Below are positions 36,501 to 43,720 of a stretch of 64,000 nucleotides of DNA, one piece after another. The position numbers and the translations under genes are program-made. Position 1 is the stretch's first letter. Each line of letters begins with the position of its first letter. Origin of the DNA: an uncultured Eubacteriales bacterium (GTDB taxonomy: Bacteria > Bacillota > Clostridia > Lachnospirales > Lachnospiraceae). The stretch is taken from the NCBI GenBank assembly GCA_900317515.1, contig ONHA01000011.1:1-64000 (forward strand). The letters run 5' to 3'. The notes beneath the pieces were generated by a model that saw only the letters and a list, made by a program, of their open reading frames with translations, did no database searches and was not told the origin of the DNA.

Positions 36501-37069
36501 GCATAGTCCCATGTGCGGATCTTCTGGATCTCGTGGGAAGTACGGAAACCGTCGAAGAAGTTGATGAACGGAAGGCTGCCTTCAAGAGCTGCCATGTGAG
36601 CGACCGGAGTAAGGTCCATAACTTCCTGAACGGAAGACTCGCAGAGCATGCAGGCGCCTGCCTGACGACATGCATAGACGTCGGAGTGATCGCCGAAGAT
36701 CGAAAGAGCGTGGCTGGCAACCGCACGCGCGGAGACGTCGAAGACGCCCGGAAGCTGCTCACCGGCAACCTTGTAAATGTTCGGGATCATGAGAAGAAGA
36801 CCCTGGGAAGCGGTGAATGTGGTTGTCATCGCACCGGCTGCAAGAGCGCCGTGGAAGGATCCGGAAGCGCCTGCTTCGGACTGCATCTCGGTAACCTGTA
36901 CGGTAGTACCGAAGATGTTCTTTCTCCCGGCAGTAGCCCACTCGTCAACATGCTCCGGCATGACCGACGACGGGGTGATCGGGAAGATGGTAGCTACTTC
37001 CGTAAATGCGTATGACGCATGAGCGGCAGCTTCGTTACCATCCATGGTTAACCACTTTCTGTTGTCCAT
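33524..37069 (-). CDS. nifJ: Pyruvate:ferredoxin (flavodoxin) oxidoreductase
   Basis: 1181 aa single-chain enzyme that converts pyruvate and CoA to acetyl-CoA and CO2 and reduces ferredoxin. The N-terminal pyrimidine domain has FPITPSSVMPEHVDEW. Two 4Fe-4S clusters are marked by CIQCGRCSFVC (about 693) and CTGCGSCANVCPGK (about 748). The TPP-binding domain contains GGDGWAYDIGYGGVDH (about 968) with EVYSNTGGQASKSTRTG. It is monocistronic with a leader, a strong AAGGAGG and a terminator, and its more uniform codon choice fits high expression. It marks anaerobic fermentative metabolism. Confidence 0.98.
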   Translation of the reverse strand: MDNRKWLTMDGNEAAAHASYAFTEVATIFPITPSSVMPEHVDEWATAGRKNIFGTTVQVTEMQSEAGASGSFHGALAAGAMTTTFTASQGLLLMIPNIYKVAGEQLPGVFDVSARAVASHALSIFGDHSDVYACRQAGACMLCESSVQEVMDLTPVAHMAALEGSLPFINFFDGFRTSHEIQKIRTWDYADLDEMVNHEAIKKFRDHALNPNHPCERGSAQNPDIFFQAREASNPYYDKMPEIVQMYMDKVNAKIGTDYKLFNYYGDPEAESVIIAMGSVNETIEETIDYLRKNFGAKVGVIKVRLYRPFSNEALIAAIPETVKVINVLDRTKEPGANGEPLYLDVVAALHDSKFKDVPIHCGRYGLGSKDTAPNQIKAVFENYDKKRFTIGIVDDVTNLSLEVGAPIVATPEGTVNCKFWGLGADGTVGANKNSIKIIGDNTDMYAQAYFDYDSKKSGGVTMSHLRFGKKPIKSTYLIRKADFVACHNPAYVRKFNMAQEIVDGGTFLLNCAWSDEELGAHLPGQMKKFIATHGIKFYTIDGVKIGIATGMGPTRINTILQSAFFKLANIIPEADAIQLMKDAAQKTYGRKGQDIVEKNWAAIEEGAKQIHEVVIPADWADCEDEGLDFKTVTEGPADRVKFVNTIQNAVSAQEGNNLPVSAFADYVDGSTPAGTAAYEKRGIAVNIPKWDPDNCIQCGRCSFVCPHAVIRTFALTDEEVAAAPEGLKVLPMTGMANYKFTIGISAYDCTGCGSCANVCPGKKTGKALTMVSMADNADCEQPYFDYLVKTPVKNDVVAKFKEATVKGSQFKQPLLEFSGACAGCGETPYAKLITQLFGDRMYIANATGCSSIWGNSSPSTPYTTTPEGKGPAWDNSLFEDNAEFGYGMFLAQKAIREGLKTHVEAIAAGEGAAADAAKKWIETYANGAENGAASDALVAALEGCDSADAKEIVEKKDFLAKKSQWIFGGDGWAYDIGYGGVDHVLASGHDVNIMVFDTEVYSNTGGQASKSTRTGAVAQFAAAGKETKKKDLAGMAMTYGYVYVAHIAIGADYNQAVKAIAEAEAYPGPSLIIAYAPCINHGIRKGMGKSITEEELAVKAGYWFNFRFNPELAKAGKPAFTLDSKAPTESYQDFIAGEVRYSSLMRANPTRAKELFARSEQECKERFEYLQKLVDLYKAQ

Positions 37070-37125
37070 TATGATGATACCTCCTTAAAAAAATAAGCAT
37101 AAAGATGTACTGTAACCATCTGTAA

Positions 37126-37131
37126 ATAGTA
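37126..37131 (-). promoter_or_regulatory. Likely -10 element of nifJ
   Basis: TATACT (37131 to 37126), about 57 bases before the nifJ start codon. I could not place a convincing -35. The rest of the gap to the ABC-F terminator (37132-37250) is AT-rich, and I recognise no riboswitch or operator in it. Confidence 0.45.
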
Positions 37132-37250
37132 TACCACTAAATGTGCCGAAAGTCTATCGTGTTCTAAATAAGGTGCACAAAATTTTTGTTTTTATTTGCA
37201 TACTCAATGTTATATATAGCTAACCGCAATCTCATCCGCAAAACAAAAAA

Positions 37251-37283
37251 AGTGCATACCGCCCAATTATGGCGGCATGCACT
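37251..37283 (-). terminator. Terminator of the ABC-F gene
   Basis: The stem AGTGCAT-x-CCGCC (37251-37263) pairs with GGCGG-x-ATGCACT (37271-37283) with one mismatch. TTTTTTTG follows on the minus strand. Confidence 0.88.
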
Positions 37284-37304
37284 GTCACGATCGTTATGTC
37301 TTTG

Positions 37305-38945
37305 TCAGTCGTCCATCTCCTGCTCTTCCGTCGCGACGTAGATCTGTCTCTTCTTCGCCATCGCATCGGAGGCAAGGTACTCATCGTATGTCCCGACCTT
37401 GTCGATCAGGGTGCCGTCCGGCAGGAACTCCATGATCCGGTTGGCGGTCGTCTCCACGATCTGGTGGTCGCGGGACGTAAAGAGAAGCACACCCGGGAAC
37501 TTCGTCATACCGTTGTTCAGCGCGGTGATCGCCTCCATGTCAAGATGGTTGGTCGGCTCGTCGAAAATGAGAACATTCGCGCCCGAGATCATCATCTTGG
37601 AGAGCAGGCAGCGCACCTTCTCACCTCCGGAGAGCACCCGTACGCGCTTGATACCGTCCTCGCCGGCGAAGAGCATGCGGCCGAGGAACCCGCGGACGTA
37701 GGTGGTGTCTTTATTTTCCGAATACTGGGTCAGCCAGTCGGCAATCGTGAGGTCCGAATCGAACTCCGCGTTGTAGTCGTGCGGGAAGTAGGACCGGCTC
37801 GTCGTGATGCCCCACTTGTAATACCCCTCGTCCGGCTCCATGTTGCCGGAGATGATCTCAAAGAGCGTCGTCTTGGCTCTCTCGTTGCCGCCGACAAACG
37901 CGACCTTGTCCGTCCGGTTGATGATGAAATTGAGGTCCTTGAAGATCACCTCGCCGTCGATCGTCTTCGAGAGGTGCTCGACGAAGAGGACATCGTTGCC
38001 GATCTCGCGGTTCGGGCGGAAGTCGATGTAGGGATATTTGCGGCTGGACGGCACCATCGCATCGAGCTGGATCTTCTCGAGAGCGCGCTTTCTGGAGGTC
38101 GCCTGCTTGGATTTCGAGGCGTTCGCGGAGAAGCGGGAAATGAACTCCTGCAGCTCCTTGATCTTCTCCTCCTTCTTGCGGTTCTCTTCCTTCATCTGCT
38201 TCATGAGCAGCTGGCTGGACTCGAACCAGAAGTCGTAGTTGCCCGCGAAGAGGCGGATCTTGCCGAAGTCGATGTCGGCGGTCTGGGTGCAGACCTTGTT
38301 TAAGAAGTAGCGGTCGTGGGAGACCACGATGACGGTGTTCTTGAAGTTGATCAGGAACTCCTCGAGCCACTCGATGGCTTCCATGTCAAGATGGTTGGTC
38401 GGCTCGTCGAGAAGCAGGATGTCCGGGTTGCCGAAGAGCGCCTGGGCCAGGAGGACCTTGACCTTTAAGGGACCCTCGAGGTTCGCCATGAGCTCGTGGT
38501 GGTACTCCGTGCCGATGCCGAGGCCGATGAGAAGGCTCTCCGCGTCGGATTCGGCTTCCCAGCCGTTCATCTCGGCAAACTCGGCTTCGAGCTCGGAGGC
38601 CCGGATCCCGTCCTCGTCGGTGAAGTCTTCCTTCATATAAAGAGCGTCCTTCTCCTTGCCGATGTCGTAGAGTCTTTTATTTCCCATGATGACCGTGTCG
38701 AGGACCTCATAGGCGTCGTACTTGAAGTGGTCCTGTTCCAGAAAGGAGATGCGCTCCCCCGGCGTCACGGTGATGGTGCCGGAGGTGGTCTCCAGCTGTC
38801 CGTTCAGGATCTTTAAAAATGTGGATTTGCCGGCTCCGTTCGCTCCGATGAGGCCGTAGCAGTTGCCCTCGGTAAATTTGATGTTGACGTCCGAAAACAG
38901 GGCTTTCTTGCCCACCCGGTATGTAACATTGTTTGCTGCGATCAT
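37305..38945 (-). CDS. ABC-F family ATPase with a degenerate second Walker A
   Basis: 546 aa with two ABC cassettes and no membrane segment, so a ribosome-acting ABC-F protein rather than a transporter. The first cassette has GANGAGKS (34-41) and DEPTNHLDMEAIEWLEEFL. A basic linker (KKEEKIKELQEFISRF ... SKSKQATSRKR) follows. The second cassette has LSGGEKVRCLLSKMM and DEPTNHLDMEAITALN, but its Walker A reads GGNERAKT (352-359), with Ala for the Gly before Lys. Family members with this change exist in the YbiT/YkpA branch as far as I know. A role in rescuing stalled ribosomes is likely; antibiotic resistance cannot be claimed. Confidence 0.92.
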   Translation of the reverse strand: MIAANNVTYRVGKKALFSDVNIKFTEGNCYGLIGANGAGKSTFLKILNGQLETTSGTITVTPGERISFLEQDHFKYDAYEVLDTVIMGNKRLYDIGKEKDALYMKEDFTDEDGIRASELEAEFAEMNGWEAESDAESLLIGLGIGTEYHHELMANLEGPLKVKVLLAQALFGNPDILLLDEPTNHLDMEAIEWLEEFLINFKNTVIVVSHDRYFLNKVCTQTADIDFGKIRLFAGNYDFWFESSQLLMKQMKEENRKKEEKIKELQEFISRFSANASKSKQATSRKRALEKIQLDAMVPSSRKYPYIDFRPNREIGNDVLFVEHLSKTIDGEVIFKDLNFIINRTDKVAFVGGNERAKTTLFEIISGNMEPDEGYYKWGITTSRSYFPHDYNAEFDSDLTIADWLTQYSENKDTTYVRGFLGRMLFAGEDGIKRVRVLSGGEKVRCLLSKMMISGANVLIFDEPTNHLDMEAITALNNGMTKFPGVLLFTSRDHQIVETTANRIMEFLPDGTLIDKVGTYDEYLASDAMAKKRQIYVATEEQEMDD

Positions 38946-39002
38946 GTAAGAGCTCCTCTTCTTATATTTTCGTTTGTAATCTTGTAACTATTCAGCAGTT
39001 CC

Positions 39003-39031
39003 ATCGTAAATGCCGGAAGCAAAAAAGTCAA
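39003..39031 (-). promoter_or_regulatory. Promoter of the ABC-F gene
   Basis: TTGACT (39031 to 39026), 17-bp spacer, TACGAT (39008 to 39003). The TGA stop of the VanZ-family gene lies inside the -35 box, as with the EamA stop ahead of cysE. Confidence 0.6.
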
Positions 39032-39534
39032 TCGGAATTTCCCCTGCCTCTCATCTTCCGTTCTCTCCGCCTCTCATCGAACCCCTGCCAGCCGGCATAG
39101 ATAAAAAGAAGCACCATGACGGCAGCGAGAACGCCGGTCATGTCCACGCAGACATCGGTCCACTGGCCGGCCCGGCCTGCGATCATTGTCTGATGATACT
39201 CATCGGCGCAGGCGTAAAGGAAGGACGCGAAGATTGATACCGACATTGCCCTGGTCGCCCGCATCATGGCCGCAAAGGACAGAAAGAGCAGGATGAAAAG
39301 AACCGCATACTCTCCCATGTGGGCCGCCTTCCGCACGTAAGGATGCATCAGTTCGACCAGATCCATCCCCGCGACGCGCTCCCCGAAAAGACGGTGCACG
39401 ATCTCAGCGAGCTTCTCGGTGACGGTGAGCGAAAGCCCGCCCGACACCTCCCCGACCTGGTCGGAGAACCCGTAAATCAGGTACATCCACAGGACGGAAG
39501 GTACGAACCAGAAATATTTTCTGATGATTTTCAA
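39028..39534 (-). CDS. VanZ-family membrane protein
   Basis: 168 aa with about four membrane helices. The FVPSVLWMYLIYGFSDQ start, RKAAHMGEYAVLFILLF and YACADEYHQTMIAGRAGQW-TD are the VanZ-like pattern. VanZ lowers teicoplanin sensitivity in enterococci by an unclear route; most homologues have no known function. It abuts the DUF6056-like gene with no gap and is the last gene of the envelope cluster. Confidence 0.9.
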   Translation of the reverse strand: MKIIRKYFWFVPSVLWMYLIYGFSDQVGEVSGGLSLTVTEKLAEIVHRLFGERVAGMDLVELMHPYVRKAAHMGEYAVLFILLFLSFAAMMRATRAMSVSIFASFLYACADEYHQTMIAGRAGQWTDVCVDMTGVLAAVMVLLFIYAGWQGFDERRRERKMRGRGNSD

Positions 39535-40848
39535 TTATTTATGACTCCTCTCCGGGTCTCTTTTGACCCTCCGCCGATAATAATCCCAAAGTGCGGAAAT
39601 GTCCAGTGAAAAAAGTGTAAACACGGGGATCATGAGAACCTCCCGGGCGAAGAAGATGCCGCGGTCCTCCGACACGAAAAATGTCGGTGAGAAGGCCATG
39701 ACGGCCGCCGCAAGGAGCGCTCCGGCAAAGAAGAAGGCCGGCACGATGCTGCGCTCGGCGTATGTCACCGAGAGGATCAGGAAAAAGAGCAGGAAGACGA
39801 CAAAGAGCGCGATCCCCGTGTTTATAAGCTGCTCCTCCTCCACGGTCATGACCGGCGGGTAAATATACCGGTAGTAACCTGCCAGCTCCCGGACGTCCGG
39901 GAGGCTGTAGTAAAGAAGAGGAAGAAGCGAGAGGACCGTCACGCCGAGCCCCTTTCTCCCGAGGATCGTGTAGAGAAAGAGAAAGAGGGAAATGAGAACC
40001 ATCGGGAGCCGGAGGGATCCGATAAGGTCTCCCAGCGTATAGAAGATCCCCATGAAGAATTTGTCCGCCGTGCTCAGCATGTCGAAATCCGGGTACCAGT
40101 AGAGGCACTCCTCCTCGAAACGGACTGCATTTCCCGGCGCATTCATAAAGAAAATGAAAGCCCCCGTGCCGACCGCAAAGATGATGACGTGCTTCAGCGT
40201 AACTTTCCTGCGTGAGATAAGCGCGGCAAGAAGAGCCGCTCCTCCGAAGGCCGCAAACACCGCCCCCGACGACTCGAACCCGGCTCCGTAGACCGCCCCG
40301 AAGAGGGCTGCCGCAAAGAGCCCGTTTGAGACACCCTCCCCGCTATAGAGGAGCTTTATGATGGGCCAGAGGGCCAGGAGCGCGAAAAAGAGCCCCCAGA
40401 CATAGAGAACGCCGGCCGTCTTCCAAAAGACCGTGACATTAAGGAGCTCCGCGGGCGTCGCCAGATAAAACATAAGAAGCATCAGGACCGCAAGAAGAAA
40501 GCGGCGTCCGTGCGCCTCCTTCTCCGGCTGGGCGATCTTCGCCATGAGCACGATGAGGCCCGCCGTCACGGCGGCGGACAGGATGTTGACAAGGACGGGC
40601 GAGATGCCCATGAGAAATACGAAGATCGTGTGGGGCACCACGCGGCCGCTCCAGATCATCCAGTACTCCTGGGCAAAGCTCAGGATATTGCCGTCAAAGC
40701 TCGTGAACATCCGGTCAAAATAGAGGTCGTCGAGCCGCATCGGCCGCTCGAAATTGGCGCCGAGCGCCGCCGCGAACACGATAAGGGCGGCAAGCCAGCC
40801 CTCTTTCAGATGCAGGAATATCCTCTCGGGAAGACTCTTTTTCTTCAT
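39535..40848 (-). CDS. Polytopic membrane protein, DUF6056-like
   Basis: 437 aa with about eleven membrane helices. A first periplasmic loop contains RPMRLDDLYFDRMF, where the acidic pair after the first helix recalls the DD/ED motif of GT-C glycosyltransferases. The end is a charged cytoplasmic tail. I take it as DUF6056-like from overall layout; catalytic activity is inferred only. Its start overlaps the stop of the 181-aa gene by 4 bases. Confidence 0.65.
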   Translation of the reverse strand: MKKKSLPERIFLHLKEGWLAALIVFAAALGANFERPMRLDDLYFDRMFTSFDGNILSFAQEYWMIWSGRVVPHTIFVFLMGISPVLVNILSAAVTAGLIVLMAKIAQPEKEAHGRRFLLAVLMLLMFYLATPAELLNVTVFWKTAGVLYVWGLFFALLALWPIIKLLYSGEGVSNGLFAAALFGAVYGAGFESSGAVFAAFGGAALLAALISRRKVTLKHVIIFAVGTGAFIFFMNAPGNAVRFEEECLYWYPDFDMLSTADKFFMGIFYTLGDLIGSLRLPMVLISLFLFLYTILGRKGLGVTVLSLLPLLYYSLPDVRELAGYYRYIYPPVMTVEEEQLINTGIALFVVFLLFFLILSVTYAERSIVPAFFFAGALLAAAVMAFSPTFFVSEDRGIFFAREVLMIPVFTLFSLDISALWDYYRRRVKRDPERSHK

Positions 40849-41390
40849 GGCAGCACCGCCTTCTCCTCCGTCACGAAGATGACGGGATCCGCGTTCCGCC
40901 GCATGGAGACGATCGCGATCTTCGGCTGCGCATCCCCGAAGGGCTCAAGATCCTTTTCGGTGACAAAGGTATGGAGGCCGCATTTTTCGGGAGCGCCCTC
41001 CTCCGGCCGCTTCTCCCCCTTAAAGAGCGCGTCGACATCCTTTCTCTCGACCCGCTCGCACTTAAGGAGCACGACTTTTTTCCCGTCGGTGAGGGCGAAG
41101 GCCGTATTTTCCAGCGTGGCGAAGAAGGAGTAGTCCGTCCCGAAGTTGTAGCCGTAATAGAGGACGATATCCTTTGCCCAGCCGTCGAGATAGAGTTTCT
41201 TTTCCTTTTTATCAGCCGTCATGCTGTCAAGACTTGCAAAAAACTGCTCGTCCTTCATTTTGAACGTTTCGTACGGCAGCACCGTCACCTGTTCCTCAAA
41301 ATGCAAAAAAAGCCCAACAAGAAGGAGGGCGCAAAGCGCGCCCGCAAGAAGCGGCCCTAAGGCTCCGGCTTTTGCTCTCTCCTTCTTCAT
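40845..41390 (-). CDS. Anchored extracytoplasmic protein of unknown function
   Basis: 181 aa. One membrane helix (about 11-29) is followed by a soluble domain, probably outside the cell, with KKLYLDGWAKD and a later KVVLLKCERVERKDVDALF. I do not recognise the family. Overlaps of 4 bases on both sides couple it to the YfhO-like and DUF6056-like genes, which suggests it is a partner of these membrane proteins. Confidence 0.7.
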   Translation of the reverse strand: MKKERAKAGALGPLLAGALCALLLVGLFLHFEEQVTVLPYETFKMKDEQFFASLDSMTADKKEKKLYLDGWAKDIVLYYGYNFGTDYSFFATLENTAFALTDGKKVVLLKCERVERKDVDALFKGEKRPEEGAPEKCGLHTFVTEKDLEPFGDAQPKIAIVSMRRNADPVIFVTEEKAVLP

Positions 41391-43711
41391 TGTGCTTTTC
41401 TTTTCCTCATCACCCAGTATCCGATGTACACCGCCGCGGCAAGAAGCCCCGCAAGCGAAATAATGATTCCGGCGAAAAGTCCCGGCACCGTGTAGGTAAA
41501 CTCGATCCGGTTTTCACCTTCATGGATCCTCACCGCCATGAATCCGCAGATATCCAGGATCTCCGTATCTTCCCCGTTCACCTTTGCGGTCCATCCGCCG
41601 TCATTGGGGATTGAGAAAAACGCGTACTTGTCCGCATCCGCCGTGATCGTGACCCCATAGCTCGATGTGGTCCTCACTGCCTCCCTTGCGCACTCGGAAA
41701 GGTGCGCCCGGCTTGCCTCCGGGATGTCGGCCGGCTCGGTCCCGCCGTGAACGGCCTTGCTGTAATGCGCAAGCACCTCCGAGACCTTCTCCACCTCCTC
41801 GTCCGGGATGACCAGGGTCCTCAGCATCGCGACCGCCCGGTTCGCGGAGGCGATTACCTCGAGCTCGGTGGCTGTCATATAGGTGTCATAGGTGAAGCCG
41901 ATCGGAGGCACGTCCTTATCTTCATAGACATAGAACGAGCAATCCTTTCCGCTTCTCTCCTCGATGAACGTCTCGTCCTCCCGCGGCTCATCCTCGATCG
42001 CATACCGCGCGGAGATCAGGTTCATCAGGCCTTCCGGTGCGTCCGGGCTCTTCACGTCCCGCTCCAGGCCCAGGGCCTCGTAAAAGCGGAAAATGGATCC
42101 CGACACCGTCGAGCAGAAGTTCGCGCTCCCCTGGCGGTTGTGGGCCAGCGTCTCGATGTTGTCCCGGCTCGTAAAGCGGTAGTAAGGCGCCGGATCGGTC
42201 AGCGCCGCGGTCGTGTTCAGCTCGTCGTAGATCTCCTGCGCGCCTCTTCCGTGGACCGCCTGCAGCATCGCGATATCGGTGATGCAGGTCGCGCACGAAA
42301 ATACAAACACCGAGAGAGCGAGATATACAATCTGCTTCTGCCTCAGGCGGCAGACAATGTGCCAGGTGAGGACCGTCCCCGCCACGGAGACGATCGAGAA
42401 GGCCGCAAAGAGAGGCTTGTTGTAGATCTTGCTGGGCTCGGACTTGCTCCATTTGACAAAAACAAGGAAGAGCACGAAGGCCGCCGTGATGATGCCCCAG
42501 ATGAGGGCGCTCTTTCGAACAGCCCGCTCCACGTAGTTGAGCGGTTTCTGGGGGTTATTGCCCCGGACGCTCATCCACTCATCGAGCGCCATCACGCTCG
42601 CGCCGGCCATCATGAGGACCGCCATATAGTACCAGCGGCAGTAGAGGCCCGCAAAGAGGGAAAACGAAGCGTTCAGGATCGGCACAACCGCCATCAAAAG
42701 GCAGAACTTCAGCATCCGGTTCAGCCAGTGCTTTTTGTGCAGCATGAAGAACGCAATGACCAACACCATTCCGACCACCGGCAGATACGCGCAGCAGGAC
42801 GAGAAATTGTTCTTGATCACCGCGCTCTGGTGGGACATCATCTCACCCGGGAAGATCAGGCCCTTAAGGATGTAGAGGTATCTCTCCCCCGAGAAGACCA
42901 GGGAGTTTGAGCCGGTGTAGTCGTTTTCCACCCGGGGGTTCTGTATCGTGAAAATGAAAGACGGGAGGAGCAGGACCGCCCCGATCATGACGCCGGTCAC
43001 GCTCTCGATGATGATGCGCGGCAGGCGGCGGATATATTTTTTAAAGGCCGGAACAAGATATTTCAGCCCGTAGTAGGCGATGACAAAGAGCACTTCCCCG
43101 ACAAAGAAGAAGTAGTTGACGACGGCATTGATGCACACCGCGAAAATGAAAGGACCGCGCTTCCCCTTCTTCACCAGGTCATCGAAGGTGATGAGAAGCA
43201 GGGGGAACCAGACCACAACGTCGTGGAAATGATAAAAGAGCAGGGCCTCGTTCGTGTAGCCGGAGAATGCGTAGAGCATCGAGCCGATGACCGCCGTTTC
43301 CTTGTGTTTCACGAGCCGCTCCAGATAATAATACGAAAAGAGGCCGGCAAAGGCATATTTTAAGAGATAGAGCCAGCCGACGACATACATGAAATATTTT
43401 GCGGGGAAAAGAAGGGAGACCCAGAAAGAGGGGTTCCCAAGGATGTAGAAGCTCATGCCGCCGATGAAGTTCGAGCCCAGATCGAGCGACCAGTCCCAGA
43501 TGACGTTTCCCGATTTGATTGCCTCGTTGGCGGCCATCGCAAACGTGATCTGCTGGGAGTTGAAATCCCCGGCCAGCGAGAAAAGTCCCCCCTCTGCGAT
43601 GATCGTCCAGAGAAACGAGACAAGCCCGGCAGCAAGATTGAATAAAAATGCTGCTGCCGGGCCGCTTACCGGTATATTCGGTTGTCTTAAAATCTTTTTT
43701 ACTGTTATCAT
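41387..43711 (-). CDS. YfhO-family membrane protein, GT-C fold
   Basis: 774 aa. About a dozen membrane helices (to about residue 475) precede a large extracytoplasmic domain, and a single helix ends the protein before RKRKAQ. The segment GLFSLAGDFNSQQITFA after the first helix and the following WDWSLDLGSNFIGGMSFY are typical of YfhO proteins, which help glycosylate lipoteichoic acid or other envelope polymers. The C-terminal beta region has FFSIPNDGGWTAKVNGE, also a YfhO mark. It directly follows the LCP-like gene (9 bases). Confidence 0.88.
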   Translation of the reverse strand: MITVKKILRQPNIPVSGPAAAFLFNLAAGLVSFLWTIIAEGGLFSLAGDFNSQQITFAMAANEAIKSGNVIWDWSLDLGSNFIGGMSFYILGNPSFWVSLLFPAKYFMYVVGWLYLLKYAFAGLFSYYYLERLVKHKETAVIGSMLYAFSGYTNEALLFYHFHDVVVWFPLLLITFDDLVKKGKRGPFIFAVCINAVVNYFFFVGEVLFVIAYYGLKYLVPAFKKYIRRLPRIIIESVTGVMIGAVLLLPSFIFTIQNPRVENDYTGSNSLVFSGERYLYILKGLIFPGEMMSHQSAVIKNNFSSCCAYLPVVGMVLVIAFFMLHKKHWLNRMLKFCLLMAVVPILNASFSLFAGLYCRWYYMAVLMMAGASVMALDEWMSVRGNNPQKPLNYVERAVRKSALIWGIITAAFVLFLVFVKWSKSEPSKIYNKPLFAAFSIVSVAGTVLTWHIVCRLRQKQIVYLALSVFVFSCATCITDIAMLQAVHGRGAQEIYDELNTTAALTDPAPYYRFTSRDNIETLAHNRQGSANFCSTVSGSIFRFYEALGLERDVKSPDAPEGLMNLISARYAIEDEPREDETFIEERSGKDCSFYVYEDKDVPPIGFTYDTYMTATELEVIASANRAVAMLRTLVIPDEEVEKVSEVLAHYSKAVHGGTEPADIPEASRAHLSECAREAVRTTSSYGVTITADADKYAFFSIPNDGGWTAKVNGEDTEILDICGFMAVRIHEGENRIEFTYTVPGLFAGIIISLAGLLAAAVYIGYWVMRKRKAQ

Positions 43712-43720
43712 TTTCTGAGA

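Noticed and set aside
33824-37015. A 1063-codon open frame on the plus strand opposite nifJ
   Set aside because: It lies wholly opposite the well-identified nifJ gene, has no ribosome binding site, and its translation is a low-complexity Asp/Leu/Val-rich string with no family features. Strong codon bias in nifJ leaves few stops on the other strand.
37305-38945. The ABC-F gene as an antibiotic resistance determinant
   Set aside because: Its sequence features fit the housekeeping YbiT/YkpA-like branch as well as any other, and there is no resistance gene context or attenuator leader.
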